A stretch of DNA of 64,000 nt. It comes from Nakamurella antarctica (GTDB lineage Bacteria > Actinomycetota > Actinomycetes > Mycobacteriales > Nakamurellaceae). The notes under the pieces were generated by a model. That model saw only the letters and a program-made list of their open reading frames with translations, ran no database searches and was not told the DNA's origin. This document shows positions 9,640 to 19,499 of this stretch, in pieces; within the stretch, counting starts at the first letter, position 1, and each line of letters begins with the position of its first letter. The DNA lies in contig NZ_CP034170.1 in NCBI RefSeq assembly GCF_003860405.1, positions 1,860,001 through 1,924,000 on the forward strand, in the 5' to 3' direction. A program made the translations under genes and the position numbers.

Positions 9640-10977
9640 CTAGCCGAATAGATCGACAGGGTTCACAATGTCAGCTACCAGGGTCAGCAGGGTGAGTCCG
9701 ATGAATAGTATTGCCACCACGTAAGCAACAGGCATCAACTTGGCTACGTCGAATGGCCCGGGGTCGGGACGTTTGAAGACCTTGGCGAAACCGCGCTTGA
9801 TCCATTCCAGAACTGCGCCGAGAATGTGGCCGCCATCCAACGGCAGGAGTGGCAGGAGGTTGAGCAGGAACAAGCTCATATTGAATCCGGCAAGAAGCTG
9901 TAGGAACAGTACAAGCTTTTCAGTTTTACTGGTGTCGAGATCAAGGATCTCACCAGAGATCCGACCGGCCCCCACAATTCCCACTGGCGTGTTCACATCT
10001 CGCTTCTGACCTGAAAAAATCGAATCCCAGAGCGCGGGTATCCGACTGGGAATCTGCACCACCGCACTGGCAGCACGGCCGATGAAACTGCCGGTTTGAG
10101 TAACAACTGCGCCGATCGACTGCGAGGTGTAGGGCAGTTGCGGCGAGACCCCGAGGAATCCCACGATCGCGCTCCCCGTTACCTGAGTTCCCGTGTCGTC
10201 GTAAGTGTTGCGCTCGGTGGCGATTACCGGAACCCTGGCTGTCTTCTCGACGCCCCCGCGCTCGTACACAATCTGAGCGGTGGTATCGCCCGCGACCGCG
10301 ATCAGGGCTCGCATCTGATCCCAATCCGTGATCGTTTGCCCATTAAAGGAGACAAAGCGGTCGCCAGGCTGCAAACCCGCTGCCGCAGCAGGGGTTTGCG
10401 GGTCGGTAGGCAGACAGTCCTTTCGAGTCGCAGTCGCCGGGATGACACACGCCGATACCGAAGCGACCGTGGGTATAGCGGTCGGGATACCAATGCCGAT
10501 CAAAATGACGGCGAAGAGACCGACGGCGAAAATCAGGTTCATGAAAGGGCCAGCGAACATGATGATGATTCGTTTGAAGGGGTGCAGTTGGTAAAACTGC
10601 CGGCCGTCGTCGATGGTATCGATCACTTGGGCGCGGTCGGACGCGCGCGAATCTTCGATCATCTGCCGAAAGACCCCCATCGGGCCTTGGGCGGTGGTCA
10701 TCGTGCGTTGACGACCGTCCTTGCCTGGCGGGACCATCCCCACCATTCTGATGTAGCCGCCCAACGGCACTGCCTTGATGCCGTACTCGGTTTCGCCTTT
10801 TTGTCGTGACCAGACGGTCTTCCCGAAGCCAACCATGTACTGCGTGGTCCGGACCCCGAAGATTTTGGCAAAGGTCAAGTGACCCAGCTCGTGCCAGGCG
10901 ATAGAAAAGAGCAGCCCAAGCACGAATAGGACGACCCCAAGTGCCACCAACATCCGAGTAACGCCCCTATTCCTCAT
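9640..10977 (-). CDS. rip1: RseP/Rip1-type M50 site-2 metalloprotease
   Basis: The 445-residue integral membrane protease cuts transmembrane substrates such as anti-sigma factors. The zinc-binding HELGH lies in the first membrane segment (about residue 28), a PDZ domain spans the middle ([13 protein letters not shown]), and the second zinc ligand motif PLLPLDGGH lies near residue 385 before the last membrane segments. In mycobacteria Rip1 acts on anti-sigma factors and on PBP3; the same may hold here, with RseA (25.9 kb) a candidate substrate, by inference. The start may be ATG 10977 or the internal ATG 10953, which opens directly into the membrane helix. It lies 168 bp downstream of dxr, across a small repeat array. 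Confidence 0.92.
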   Translation of the reverse strand: MRNRGVTRMLVALGVVLFVLGLLFSIAWHELGHLTFAKIFGVRTTQYMVGFGKTVWSRQKGETEYGIKAVPLGGYIRMVGMVPPGKDGRQRTMTTAQGPMGVFRQMIEDSRASDRAQVIDTIDDGRQFYQLHPFKRIIIMFAGPFMNLIFAVGLFAVILIGIGIPTAIPTVASVSACVIPATATRKDCLPTDPQTPAAAAGLQPGDRFVSFNGQTITDWDQMRALIAVAGDTTAQIVYERGGVEKTARVPVIATERNTYDDTGTQVTGSAIVGFLGVSPQLPYTSQSIGAVVTQTGSFIGRAASAVVQIPSRIPALWDSIFSGQKRDVNTPVGIVGAGRISGEILDLDTSKTEKLVLFLQLLAGFNMSLFLLNLLPLLPLDGGHILGAVLEWIKRGFAKVFKRPDPGPFDVAKLMPVAYVVAILFIGLTLLTLVADIVNPVDLFG

Positions 10978-10990
10978 CGTGCAGTAGTGA

Positions 10991-11074
10991 CGGCGCAGTA
11001 CTTACTTCGCGGTCTTTGCGGCACAGTATTTACTTCGCGGTCTTTACGGCACAGTATTTATTTTCGTGGTTCTT
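10991..11074. repeat. Imperfect 28-bp tandem repeat, about three copies, dxr-rip1 intergenic
   Basis: Three head-to-tail units occupy 10991-11017, 11018-11045 and 11046-11074. The common core is GGC(A/G)CAGTA(C/T)TTA followed by TTCGCGGTCTTT; the third unit is more diverged. The array sits directly upstream of the rip1 start (10977) on the transcribed strand and fills half the gap after dxr. Confidence 0.8.
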
Positions 11075-11145
11075 ACAGAGCCGTATATCTAAAAAGCAGC
11101 CGCAGTGCAGCGTTCGCGGAGCTGCGATCCACCATCAACGCGGTT

Positions 11146-12405
11146 CTAGCATCCCATCAGTGAAGCGGCTTGCTGCCGCGACCAGTCCTCGGCCTCGGCG
11201 ATAGACGCCATAGTCTCCGGTTCAGATGTGAAATCGGCGGGCATCCTGTCCAGGATGCGCTCCAGCTGGTCTGTGATGTGCAAGAACGCCAGTTTGCCCG
11301 CAAGAAATGCGGCAACGAACTCTTCGTTCGCCGCGTTCATGACCGCCGGCGCATGCCCGCCGATCTGACCCGCGCGCGCGGCCAGTTTCAGCGCGGGGAA
11401 GGTCACATGGTCTACCGGTTCGAAGGTCCACGACGCGGCTTTCGTGAAGTCACAGGCGGCAGCTGCGCCGGGAACGCGGTGCGGCCACGCCAGGCCAAGC
11501 GCAATTGGCAGTTTCATGTCAGGCGGGCTGGCCTGCGCCAAAGTGCTGCCATCAGCGAAGGTGACCATAGAATGCACGACCGACTGGGGATGCACCACCG
11601 TCTGGATCCGGTCGTACGGAATATCGAAAAGCAGGTGCGCCTCGATCAACTCCAACCCCTTGTTCACCAGGGTCGCGGAGTTCACCGTGACCACTGGTCC
11701 CATTGCCCAGGTCGGATGCCGCAGCGCCTGCGCAGCAGTGACTTCAGCAAGCTCCGCGCGCGTTTTTCCGCGAAAGGGACCACCCGAAGCGGTAAGTACC
11801 AACGCGGCCACCTCGTGTTTACCCCCGCCGCGCAGTGCTTGGGCTAACGCTGAATGTTCGCTATCGACCGGCACAATCTGGCCCGGCGCAGCGGCCCGGG
11901 TCACAAGAGAGCCGCCCGCTACCAGAGACTCCTTATTCGCCAGTGCCAACACCCTGCCTGCGGCCAAAGCGGCGAGAGTTGGCCCCAGCCCGATCGACCC
12001 GGTGATCCCATTCAGCACTACATCGGCGTCCACCTCTTCCACCAGCTCGGTGGCCGCTCGCGGCCCCGACCGCACCCGCCGATCTCCTAGGCCGAGTTCG
12101 CTCCCCTCGGTTGCCAGCGCCAACTGCGCTGCCGGGAATTCGAGCGCCTGCTCCCGAAACAGCGAAAGGTTGCTGCCGCCAGCAGCCAGACCCGTCACTT
12201 CAAAAAGATCAGGGTTGGCCCTCACTACTTCCAGAGCCTGGGTTCCGATGGAACCGGTGCACCCGAGGATCAGGACCTTGCGTGGAAAGCGCAGCAATCC
12301 CGGGAGCGCCAGCCCGTCGACCGAAAAGGAGAACGGAGCAGGCGCCGGGCTCTCCCCCACCGGAGTGGAAGCGGAATCAGTTATCACATTCCCATTGTGC
12401 GGCAC
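11146..12405 (-). CDS. dxr: 1-deoxy-D-xylulose 5-phosphate reductoisomerase
   Basis: Dxr (IspC) rearranges and reduces DXP to MEP with NADPH, the first committed MEP-pathway step. The 419-residue protein carries the NADPH site [15 protein letters not shown] (about residues 48-62), the NKESLVAGG motif, the metal-binding PVDSEHSAL, the catalytic-loop TASGGPF and the C-terminal [12 protein letters not shown] 40-residue low-complexity N-terminal extension rich in Pro/Ser precedes the Rossmann fold; the true start could be further in. The gene is divergent from the DUF2631 gene, with about 210 bp between. Confidence 0.95.
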   Translation of the reverse strand: MPHNGNVITDSASTPVGESPAPAPFSFSVDGLALPGLLRFPRKVLILGCTGSIGTQALEVVRANPDLFEVTGLAAGGSNLSLFREQALEFPAAQLALATEGSELGLGDRRVRSGPRAATELVEEVDADVVLNGITGSIGLGPTLAALAAGRVLALANKESLVAGGSLVTRAAAPGQIVPVDSEHSALAQALRGGGKHEVAALVLTASGGPFRGKTRAELAEVTAAQALRHPTWAMGPVVTVNSATLVNKGLELIEAHLLFDIPYDRIQTVVHPQSVVHSMVTFADGSTLAQASPPDMKLPIALGLAWPHRVPGAAAACDFTKAASWTFEPVDHVTFPALKLAARAGQIGGHAPAVMNAANEEFVAAFLAGKLAFLHITDQLERILDRMPADFTSEPETMASIAEAEDWSRQQAASLMGC

Positions 12406-12617
12406 TCCACCGACACGGACCCTATAGCGGCACTACCTGCGCTCCTTTTAAAGCCAGTGGCCGCCTCGCTCACGCCATCACCGCAGGCCAAGCCGGGCCC
12501 GACCCCGCGTGCCACCCCCAGTAGTTCCTCGTGCCAAAATGGGAGGGGCCACACGGCTTTCGAGCGTGGGTAACCTGGCTTGAGAGCGTCATTTGTCGAA
12601 CACCTTCGGAGGAAGAA

Positions 12618-12974
12618 GTGGCTGAGCATTCAGTGGAACTAGTGAAGTCCGGCGGTCAAGACGTCCCCCTGTTCGACGACCAGTCGGTAGACCCGCACGC
12701 AGCTGTAGAGCCTGTTGCCCACGCATCCATCCAGCGATACAACCCAGACGCGCCTTCCGAAGAATGGGGTTGGCACGGCTCGTGGCGAGAGTTTGCGCCC
12801 AAGGGCAGCCGGGTGATGCTGTGGATCGGCGTCGCGATGATGTTCGTCATGTTGATCGGTAACCATAAGTCGCGGGTCGAGGACTATTACCTCATCGGCA
12901 TTGGCCTGCTGATGGCGCTCTGGCTGTTACACACCGAAGTAAAGATTCGCAAGCAGCGTAAGACTCGCCCCTGA
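12618..12974 (+). CDS. DUF2631 family small membrane protein
   Basis: A protein of 118 residues with the conserved DAPSEEWGWHGSW motif, two hydrophobic segments (VMLWIGVAMMFVMLIG and YYLIGIGLLMALWLL) joined by NHKSRVEDY, and a basic C-terminus: the pattern of DUF2631, found in Mycobacteriales. Function unknown. I chose GTG 12618 because CGGAGGAAG (12607-12615) lies just upstream at normal spacing; the longer frame from 12531 has no such signal. Confidence 0.88.
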   Translation: MAEHSVELVKSGGQDVPLFDDQSVDPHAAVEPVAHASIQRYNPDAPSEEWGWHGSWREFAPKGSRVMLWIGVAMMFVMLIGNHKSRVEDYYLIGIGLLMALWLLHTEVKIRKQRKTRP

Positions 12975-12985
12975 CACCCCGTGGT

Positions 12986-13021
12986 AGCACTGAGTACTGC
13001 AGAAAGCACTGAGTACTGCAG
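12986..13021. repeat. 17-bp direct repeat between DUF2631 and rlmN
   Basis: AGCACTGAGTACTGCAG occurs at 12986-13002 and again, perfectly, at 13005-13021, in the 84-bp gap between two convergent genes. Each copy contains the self-complementary CAGTACTG-like core (GAGTACTGC), so it may form part of a transcription end, but no U-rich tract follows. Confidence 0.8.
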
Positions 13022-13058
13022 GTCAGGGCGAGGTGTTCCGCCTTCGGGCCCGGACCGG

Positions 13059-14213
13059 TTACTTGTCCCGTTCGTTAGCGGCCAATTGCCCGCATGCCGC
13101 ATCGATGTCTTGGCCCCGCGTATCGCGCACGGTGCAAGCCACCCCTTGAGCCTCTACTCGTTTGACGAACTCTTCCTGCACTGGCCGAGGGCTTGCGTCC
13201 CATTTACTCCCCGGAGTGGGGTTGAGGGGGATGAGGTTGACGTGTACGAGCTGGCCCAGATGATCCCGCAGAATCTTGCCGAGCAGATCAGCGCGCCAGG
13301 GCTGGTCGTTGATCTCTTTGATCAACGCGTATTCGATGGAAACGCGGCGGCCTGTCCTGTCCGCGTACCGCCGTGCACCTTGCAAAACTTCGGCAACCTT
13401 CCACCGCGAGTTCACCGGAACAAGCTCGTCCCGAAGCTCGTCGTCGGGGGCATGCAAGCTCACGGCAAGACGCACCGCTAAGCCCTCTTCAGTGAGTTTG
13501 TCGATAGCCGGTAGAAGGCCCACGGTTGAGACAGTGACCGAGCGAGCCGAAATGCCAAGCCCCTGCGGGCTCGGGCTCACGATGGCGCGAACCGCTTCAA
13601 GAACTCTCTTGTAATTCGCCAGGGGCTCCCCCATCCCCATGAAAACAATATTCGAAAGCCGTTGCGGCGCGCCAAATACACCGTCCCTGCTGGCTTTGGC
13701 CGCAAGCCTCACCTGTTCAACAATTTCGCCTGTCGACAGGTTGCGTTCCAGACCGCCTTGGCCTGTGGCACAGAAAGGGCACGCCATCCCGCAGCCAGCT
13801 TGGGACGAAACACACAGTGTGATCCGCTCCGGATACTTCATCAATACCGATTCGATCAGCGTCCCGTCATGCGCCCGCCAGAGGGTTTTTCGGGTGTCGC
13901 CAGAGTCGGTGGCAATGCTTCGAACCTGGGTCAACAACTGCGGCATTATCGCGGAGACAAATTCCGCGCGTCCGGCCTCCGGAAGATCCGTCATCTCGGC
14001 GGGGTCCGTCGTCAGTCCGGAGAAGTAATGACGAGCGAGCTGATCTGCGCGAAACGCGGGCTGGCCCAACGCCTTTACCGCTTCCTTGCGTTCCGGAACG
14101 CTCAAGTCCAAGAGATGGACCGGTGGCTTCGGACGACGCGGGGCAGTGAACACCAGCGGGAGCGAGCGGGAGGCTGGGGTGGGAGCGGCGGCGGGGGCGG
14201 CAATTTCAGACAT
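13059..14213 (-). CDS. rlmN: 23S rRNA/tRNA adenine-C2 methyltransferase RlmN
   Basis: A radical-SAM enzyme of 384 residues that methylates A2503 of 23S rRNA and A37 of some tRNAs. The 4Fe-4S motif is CGMACPFC (about residue 145), with GMGEPL (SAM binding) near 195, [10 protein letters not shown] and the C-terminal Cys pair used in the mechanism: [10 protein letters not shown] and DAACGQLA. The N-terminal 40 residues are variable. It is followed at 12974 by the convergent DUF2631 gene. Confidence 0.95.
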   Translation of the reverse strand: MSEIAAPAAAPTPASRSLPLVFTAPRRPKPPVHLLDLSVPERKEAVKALGQPAFRADQLARHYFSGLTTDPAEMTDLPEAGRAEFVSAIMPQLLTQVRSIATDSGDTRKTLWRAHDGTLIESVLMKYPERITLCVSSQAGCGMACPFCATGQGGLERNLSTGEIVEQVRLAAKASRDGVFGAPQRLSNIVFMGMGEPLANYKRVLEAVRAIVSPSPQGLGISARSVTVSTVGLLPAIDKLTEEGLAVRLAVSLHAPDDELRDELVPVNSRWKVAEVLQGARRYADRTGRRVSIEYALIKEINDQPWRADLLGKILRDHLGQLVHVNLIPLNPTPGSKWDASPRPVQEEFVKRVEAQGVACTVRDTRGQDIDAACGQLAANERDK

Positions 14214-14280
14214 AATCTCCCTAGTCTCCCACGTCAGGCCGCCCCCCCCACTAGGAAGTGCCGGGGCAGGGGATACAACG

Positions 14281-15024
14281 TCACGCTAGGCCAAGCGAAC
14301 GCATCCTCCCTGTGTGCCCTTGCTGCAGTCTGCGGAACAGAGACGCGATACCCGTCATATCGCCTGATCCAGTGACGATCAACTCGGCCAGCGAGTCCCG
14401 CTCAGCGACGACGTATTGGGCCTGAGTCATCGCTTCACCGAGTAAACGCCGACCCCACAGCGCTAATGAACCTGCAAGACGGGGGTCTGTCTCGCACGCT
14501 TTGCGAACCTCGCGAACGGCGAATGCTGAATGCCCCGAATCACCGAGCACCTCGAAGACGAGGTTGCGAGTATCGGGGTCCAGCCATTCGGCGATCTCAC
14601 GATAGAAGTCGGCAGCAAGTCCGTCGCCTACATGTGCCTTCACCAAAGATTCCAGCCAAGAGTGCGGAGCAGTCGAATCGTGAAACGCGTCAAAGGGCCG
14701 GACGAAAGGGCGCATAGCGACCTCAATATCGGTCCCACCTTGGGCCAAATGGGCTGCCAGAGAACGGTAATGGCCCATCTCTGCCGCGGCCATTTGCGAG
14801 AGGGCCACGCGACCGGACAGCGTTGGCGCGGTTCGCGCGTCAATGGACATGCGGTCGAATGCTGACAATTCGCCGTACGCCAAGACACCCAGCAGGTCAA
14901 CGACCGAAGCTGAATCCGGCGCAAACGCCGCTCTGCTCGCCGGCGCAGCCTCACTTACGGCAGCATCGTTGACACCAGATGCCCCGCTGTTGGTATCAAA
15001 TTTTTCGCTGGTGGTCTCCGACAT
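14281..15024 (-). CDS. Ferritin-like fold protein (MiaE-like, actinobacterial)
   Basis: The 247-residue protein has a disordered first 40 residues and then a helical bundle with spaced acidic/His residues: [23 protein letters not shown] (ExxH-type pair) and [10 protein letters not shown]. This matches the ferritin-like fold family related to tRNA 2-methylthio-N6-isopentenyl-adenosine hydroxylase MiaE. Actinobacterial members are of unproven function. The gene is divergent from the DEAD-box helicase, the same pairing as in Mycobacterium tuberculosis (Rv3210c/Rv3211, from memory). tRNA hydroxylation is only a possibility. Confidence 0.8.
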   Translation of the reverse strand: MSETTSEKFDTNSGASGVNDAAVSEAAPASRAAFAPDSASVVDLLGVLAYGELSAFDRMSIDARTAPTLSGRVALSQMAAAEMGHYRSLAAHLAQGGTDIEVAMRPFVRPFDAFHDSTAPHSWLESLVKAHVGDGLAADFYREIAEWLDPDTRNLVFEVLGDSGHSAFAVREVRKACETDPRLAGSLALWGRRLLGEAMTQAQYVVAERDSLAELIVTGSGDMTGIASLFRRLQQGHTGRMRSLGLA

Positions 15025-15393
15025 GCCGCCTCCTACAGATGCTCACCGATCGCTGCTCTCGATCGAGCCCGGGGTAAGCCTAACCACTGCTGGTGTGGAA
15101 GCGACGCCCCCCTCACCATGTCTTGGTAGCGCCGCAAATACCGTGCGTGCGCCGTAAATACCATCGAGAAGATGCGTAACCCGTAGTATGGGCTTGGACA
15201 TGCGGCGTCATTCGACGCTGCGGCAATGTGCGCGCGTTGAAGTTATCGCGCCGATAAGTGGGTGCCAGCCTTACTGTGGGTGCTCATTTCCGTGAGCGGC
15301 ACCCTATGCCGCCTTCAGGTATTGGCGCCGGCGAGTTTCCTCTCGCCTCACAGGTGAACGCGCGCGAACCGGTGAGGAAGGCTTTACCCGCAC
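15025..15393. other. Divergent intergenic region between ferritin-like gene and DEAD-box helicase
   Basis: These 369 bp hold no convincing gene. They contain a 14-bp direct repeat GCGCCG(C/T)AAATACC at 15129-15142 and 15149-15162 (20-bp period, two helical turns) and a hairpin at 15202-15221 (GCGTC/GACGC core). The region must hold promoters for both flanking genes, but I could not assign -35/-10 boxes with confidence. Confidence 0.6.
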
Positions 15394-17316
15394 ATGAATC
15401 AAAAGCACCCACACGCTTCAAATTTTCTCGATCGCGACAACGACCAGACTGTGGCGAGCAACCCGCCGAAGACAGCCGCAAAGGCTGTAGCCGCAGCGGA
15501 ACCCGACCACTCGACTCTTCAGTCGGACACCAGCCAGTTGGACACCAGCCAGTTGGACACCACGCCGTCGGGGGACCTGGCTGTGGACTCCGTTTCTGCA
15601 AATTCCCTGTCTGTGCCTGCCGACTCATCCGGCCCGGAAGGTGAGAACGGAACAGATGACGATGTGACCCTGCCGGAGCCCATGCTGGCCGAGGTATTGC
15701 CCGAGTCCCCCACGTTCGCAGAACTCGGCGTTGACGAGCGGATCGTCTCCGCCTTGGCGGCCAACGGAATCCATCGCACCTTCGCCATCCAAGAGCTGAC
15801 GCTGCCGGTCGCCTTGCAGGGCAGCGACCTCATCGGTCAAGCCCGCACAGGGATGGGCAAGACCCTAGGCTTTGGTGTCCCCTTGCTGCAGCGCCTGAGC
15901 CTCGAGTCCGTGCCGGAAGGCGCTCGCGCACCCCGAGCCCTCATCATCGTTCCGACACGTGAGTTGTGCGTGCAGGTCACGCGGGATCTTGCATCCGCTG
16001 CAAAGAATATCGGTCTGAAAGTCACCAGTGTCTACGGCGGTCGCGCGTACGAGCCCCAGGTAGCGGCGTTGCAAGGTGGCGTCGACGTCGTCGTCGGCAC
16101 CCCCGGCCGCTTGCTCGACCTCGCGAAGAGCGGGTCGCTTGTTCTGGGGGCTGTCAAGGTTCTCGTTTTGGACGAGGCTGACGAAATGCTCGACTTGGGC
16201 TTCCTGCCCGATATCGAGAAGGTCCTCACGATGGTGCCGACCACGAAACAGACCATGTTGTTCTCTGCCACGATGCCCGGTCCGATCCTGACCCTGGCAC
16301 GTACTTTTATGTCCCAGCCCATGCATATCCGCGCCGAAATGGCAGCCGAAGGTGCTACCCATCGGTCGACCACGCAGTACGTGTATCGCGCCCACGCGAT
16401 GGACAAGGTAGAGATGCTGGCACGGATCCTCAACGCGGACGGTCGCGGCCTGACCATGGTCTTCAGCCGCACCAAACGCACCGCGCAAAAGGTTGCCGAT
16501 GAGCTGGTGGAGCGCGGTTTTGCCGCCGCCGCCGTGCACGGTGACCTCGGCCAGGGGGCCCGCGAGCAGGCGCTGCGCGCGTTTCGCTCAGGCAAAGTCG
16601 ACGTTTTAGTCGCCACCGACGTCGCTGCGCGCGGTATCGACATCGAGGGGGTCACCCACGTCATCAACTATCAGAGCCCCGAAGATGACAAGACGTACGT
16701 TCACCGCATCGGCCGAACCGGTCGCGCGGGCCGAACCGGTATCGCCGTCACGATGGTCGATTGGGACGATATCCCCCGCTGGAAGATGATCAACGACGCC
16801 CTCAACTTGGACTTTGCCGATCCAGCGGAGACCTACTCATCGTCCCCGCACCTGTACTCAGATTTAAGCATCCCCGAAGGCGCCAAGGGACGTCTGGCCC
16901 GCAGCGAACGGACCAGGGCCGGTCTGGGGGCTGAATCAGTCGAGGACCTCGGCGAGACTGGCGGGCGCAATCGCAAGAATGCCGTTCGCAGTTCCCATGA
17001 CGCGCCTGCCAATCGGGACGCGACGCGCCCCAGGCGCAACTCGACGGCAGCTGGTCACCACGCCGAAACCGTGGAAGCCGGCCCAGATACCCCCTCATCG
17101 GACCGGCCCCGGCGCGCCCGGCGCCGCAGCGGAGCAACTGCTCCGGACGCATACCCCAACACCGTCGTATCCCCCAACACCGTCGTATCCCCCGATGCCG
17201 TCGCCGACGGTGAAGGCGCTCCGCGTCGTCGGCGTCGCCGTCGTTCGACCGGGAGTTCCGACCAGATTTCTTCGGCTACCTCAGAAGCTGGCACTCGCTC
17301 TGCGAGCGCTGAATAG
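15394..17316 (+). CDS. rhlE: DEAD/DEAH-box RNA helicase (RhlE-like)
   Basis: This ATP-dependent RNA helicase has 640 residues. Core motifs in order: Q motif around FAIQELTLPVA (about residue 130), ARTGMGKT (Walker A), PTRELCVQV, GTPGRLLDL, DEADEMLDLGF, SAT, FSRTK, ATDVAARGID and HRIGRTGRAGRTG. The N-terminal 110 residues and C-terminal 160 are low-complexity; the C-terminus is rich in Arg/Ser and ends in an RRRRRR-type basic patch likely to bind RNA. Short in-frame repeats occur at both ends: DTSQL (15-bp unit near 15530) and PNTVVS (18-bp unit near 17155). The start at ATG 15394 follows GTGAGGAAGG at slightly long spacing. Confidence 0.93.
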   Translation: MNQKHPHASNFLDRDNDQTVASNPPKTAAKAVAAAEPDHSTLQSDTSQLDTSQLDTTPSGDLAVDSVSANSLSVPADSSGPEGENGTDDDVTLPEPMLAEVLPESPTFAELGVDERIVSALAANGIHRTFAIQELTLPVALQGSDLIGQARTGMGKTLGFGVPLLQRLSLESVPEGARAPRALIIVPTRELCVQVTRDLASAAKNIGLKVTSVYGGRAYEPQVAALQGGVDVVVGTPGRLLDLAKSGSLVLGAVKVLVLDEADEMLDLGFLPDIEKVLTMVPTTKQTMLFSATMPGPILTLARTFMSQPMHIRAEMAAEGATHRSTTQYVYRAHAMDKVEMLARILNADGRGLTMVFSRTKRTAQKVADELVERGFAAAAVHGDLGQGAREQALRAFRSGKVDVLVATDVAARGIDIEGVTHVINYQSPEDDKTYVHRIGRTGRAGRTGIAVTMVDWDDIPRWKMINDALNLDFADPAETYSSSPHLYSDLSIPEGAKGRLARSERTRAGLGAESVEDLGETGGRNRKNAVRSSHDAPANRDATRPRRNSTAAGHHAETVEAGPDTPSSDRPRRARRRSGATAPDAYPNTVVSPNTVVSPDAVADGEGAPRRRRRRRSTGSSDQISSATSEAGTRSASAE

Positions 17317-17387
17317 GGGCGCATCCCCCGCATGACACGTCGCCCCAACACGCCCCTGACAATTGAACTCAGCAGAAGTGAACAGCC

Positions 17388-18305
17388 ATGAGCGCAACAC
17401 CTTTCCCCGAACCCCGTGGTCTCGGTGAGGCACCGGGGTTCAACCAACTCAGCGCTCACGGAGCCAAGCGCGTCGACCTGCCCGGTCGGCACGGACCGGT
17501 CGCTGCGCTGGACCGTCATCCCGCGGGCGAGGTGGTCGGTACCGTCCTGTTGGTGCCCGGGTACACAGGGTCCAAGGAGGACTTCGCGCCCATCGTCCCG
17601 ATGGTGGCGGAGGCAGGTTATCGCGTTGTTTCGATCGATCAGCCGGGCCAGTACGAATCGCCTGGCCCGGATGACGAGGACGCTTACCTGCCGGCTGCTT
17701 TGGGTCTGGTTGTTGCTGATCTCATCGCAGAGCTCAAGTCGGATATCGAAGGACCGCTGATCCTGCTGGGCCACTCGTACGGCGGATTGGTTGCCCGCAG
17801 CGCCGTTCTGGCTGGGGCAGACGTCGCGGGTTTGACACTGCTGTGTTCTGGACCGGCCGCATTTCATACTGGACCGCGCCTGGACGCGTTGCGTGAAAGC
17901 GAAATCATGTTGCGCGCCCATGGACTCGCCGCTGCGTACGGCTTCCGTGAGGCCCTGACCGAGGAACTGGCGGGTGCGCAGGAGCAGGATCTGGCAGCGT
18001 TCCGGCGCACCCGATTCCTTCGCTCTTCGGCCGCTGGCCTCTTGGGGATGGGCGGCGCGTTGCTGAACGAGCCCAACCGCACTCACGAGTTAGCGGCTAC
18101 CGGCGTACAGACTCAGGTAGTGGCGGGCGTAGACGACAACGCGTGGCCCTTCGTTGATCAGGCCCAGATGGCGCGCGCATTGGGGACCGAGTTGATTCTC
18201 ATTCCCAGTTCTGCGCACTCCCCCGCGATCGAAAATCCGGCTGGTTTGATGCAAGTGCTCCTGCCACAATGGCGGGCTTGGGCCGAGGCTCACACCCGGA
18301 GCTAG
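17388..18305 (+). CDS. Alpha/beta hydrolase
   Basis: A soluble hydrolase of 305 residues. VLLVPGYTGSKEDF supplies the oxyanion-hole loop near residue 50, LLGHSYGGLVARS the nucleophile elbow with Ser (about residue 127), VVAGVDDNAWP the acid residue and SAHSPAIENP the catalytic His. Substrate unknown. The gene follows the helicase by 71 bp in the same direction and is followed 27 bp later by the racemase, so the three may share a transcript. Confidence 0.88.
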   Translation: MSATPFPEPRGLGEAPGFNQLSAHGAKRVDLPGRHGPVAALDRHPAGEVVGTVLLVPGYTGSKEDFAPIVPMVAEAGYRVVSIDQPGQYESPGPDDEDAYLPAALGLVVADLIAELKSDIEGPLILLGHSYGGLVARSAVLAGADVAGLTLLCSGPAAFHTGPRLDALRESEIMLRAHGLAAAYGFREALTEELAGAQEQDLAAFRRTRFLRSSAAGLLGMGGALLNEPNRTHELAATGVQTQVVAGVDDNAWPFVDQAQMARALGTELILIPSSAHSPAIENPAGLMQVLLPQWRAWAEAHTRS

Positions 18306-18332
18306 AGACGACCCAGCTACAGTCTTGAGTCC

Positions 18333-19115
18333 ATGAAGACCTGCGCTGATGATGGGCAAGTACAAGTGCAAGCGACCATCGGTTTGATCGGCGGGATGAG
18401 CTGGGAAAGCAGCTCGTTGTACTACCGCCATATCAACGAAATGGTGCGAGATCGGTTGGGTGCCTTGCATTCCGCCAAGTGCATACTGTTCTCGGTCGAC
18501 TTTGCCGATATCGAAGCGATGCAGTCTGCGGGCAATTGGGAGGCGGCGGGCGAGGTGCTCGCTAACGCTGCCCGCCGACTGGAAGCTGCGGGCGCTGACT
18601 TCTTGGTGCTCTGCACCAACACGATGCATAAAGTGGCCGACCAGATCACCGCCGCGGTCAGCATTCCACTCTTGCACCTTGCAGACGCCGCGGCTGCGGA
18701 CATCATCGCCAAGGGCGTACGCACAGTCGGGCTGCTCGGCACCGCGTTCACCATGGAGCAGGCGTTCTACACGGATCGGCTGATCTCCCACGGACTCATC
18801 GTCCTGACGCCGCCACCTGGTGATCGCGCCGAGATTCACCGCATCATTTACGAGGAATTGTGTCGGGGCGTCATCAGTGAGGCATCACGCGCCAGCTATC
18901 TACACATCATCGCGGATCTGGTCACAGCTGGAGCCCAGGGAATCATCCTAGGCTGCACCGAAATTGAGCTGCTAATCGAGCAAAAGCATTGCACCATACC
19001 AGTTTTCCCCACCACTGCTATTCACGCGAGGGCAGCTGTGGACTTTGCACTGAGCGAGAAGCTAGCGCCACCAACTCCACCACAGGAGCCCCGCAACGCT
19101 CCCCAGGACGACTAG
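18333..19115 (+). CDS. Aspartate/glutamate racemase family protein
   Basis: The 260-residue protein has the family N-terminus IGLIGGMSWESSSLYYRHIN and both catalytic cysteines of PLP-independent racemases, in LCTNTMHKV (about residue 93) and LGCTEIELL (about 210). It most resembles the YgeA/aspartate racemase branch; D-amino acid supply for peptidoglycan or amino-acid recycling is inferred. Its last 54 bp overlap the end of the convergent membrane-protein gene. Confidence 0.9.
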   Translation: MKTCADDGQVQVQATIGLIGGMSWESSSLYYRHINEMVRDRLGALHSAKCILFSVDFADIEAMQSAGNWEAAGEVLANAARRLEAAGADFLVLCTNTMHKVADQITAAVSIPLLHLADAAAADIIAKGVRTVGLLGTAFTMEQAFYTDRLISHGLIVLTPPPGDRAEIHRIIYEELCRGVISEASRASYLHIIADLVTAGAQGIILGCTEIELLIEQKHCTIPVFPTTAIHARAAVDFALSEKLAPPTPPQEPRNAPQDD

Positions 19116-19499
19116 GGCGACCGTCACTGTGGGCGCCGTTGCGCCCCACCCGGATGAGCGTCGACGCCGCGCCAGAAAAAGTCCCAGCTCCCCCAGCGCA
19201 CCTACACCCAGGTGCGCCACCACCCTGTCCCAACCCGGGCCGATCGAAACGGCAAACCCGGTACCGGGTTTCAGCACGGGCAGCAGCACCATTAACAATC
19301 CAAGGATGACACCGAGCACCAAGGTCCCGGCTGAAAGCAGGCTCGCGAAGCCAGCAACAAACCGGACCCCGCGAGGAAGTTGCGGTGCAGGGTAGGACTC
19401 CGGCTGGCTCTGACCCCCCCAAGGCGGAAGGTCAACTTCCTCCCATAGGTCTGCACCGACCTTCTCATCCCGGCCAAAATCTGCCCAGGGATTACTCAT
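19062..19499 (-). CDS. Small membrane protein, unknown function
   Basis: The protein has 145 residues: a polar N-terminus (MSNPWADFGRDEKVG), then hydrophobic segments at about 47-72 and 118-142 with a shorter one around 92-108. No family recognised with certainty, although mycobacterial relatives next to a PHP-domain gene are known. Its start overlaps the stop of the PHP gene (ATGA at 19496-19499), so the two are translationally coupled. The 3' end overlaps the racemase gene on the other strand. Confidence 0.75.
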   Translation of the reverse strand: MSNPWADFGRDEKVGADLWEEVDLPPWGGQSQPESYPAPQLPRGVRFVAGFASLLSAGTLVLGVILGLLMVLLPVLKPGTGFAVSIGPGWDRVVAHLGVGALGELGLFLARRRRSSGWGATAPTVTVALVVLGSVAGLLWWSWWR

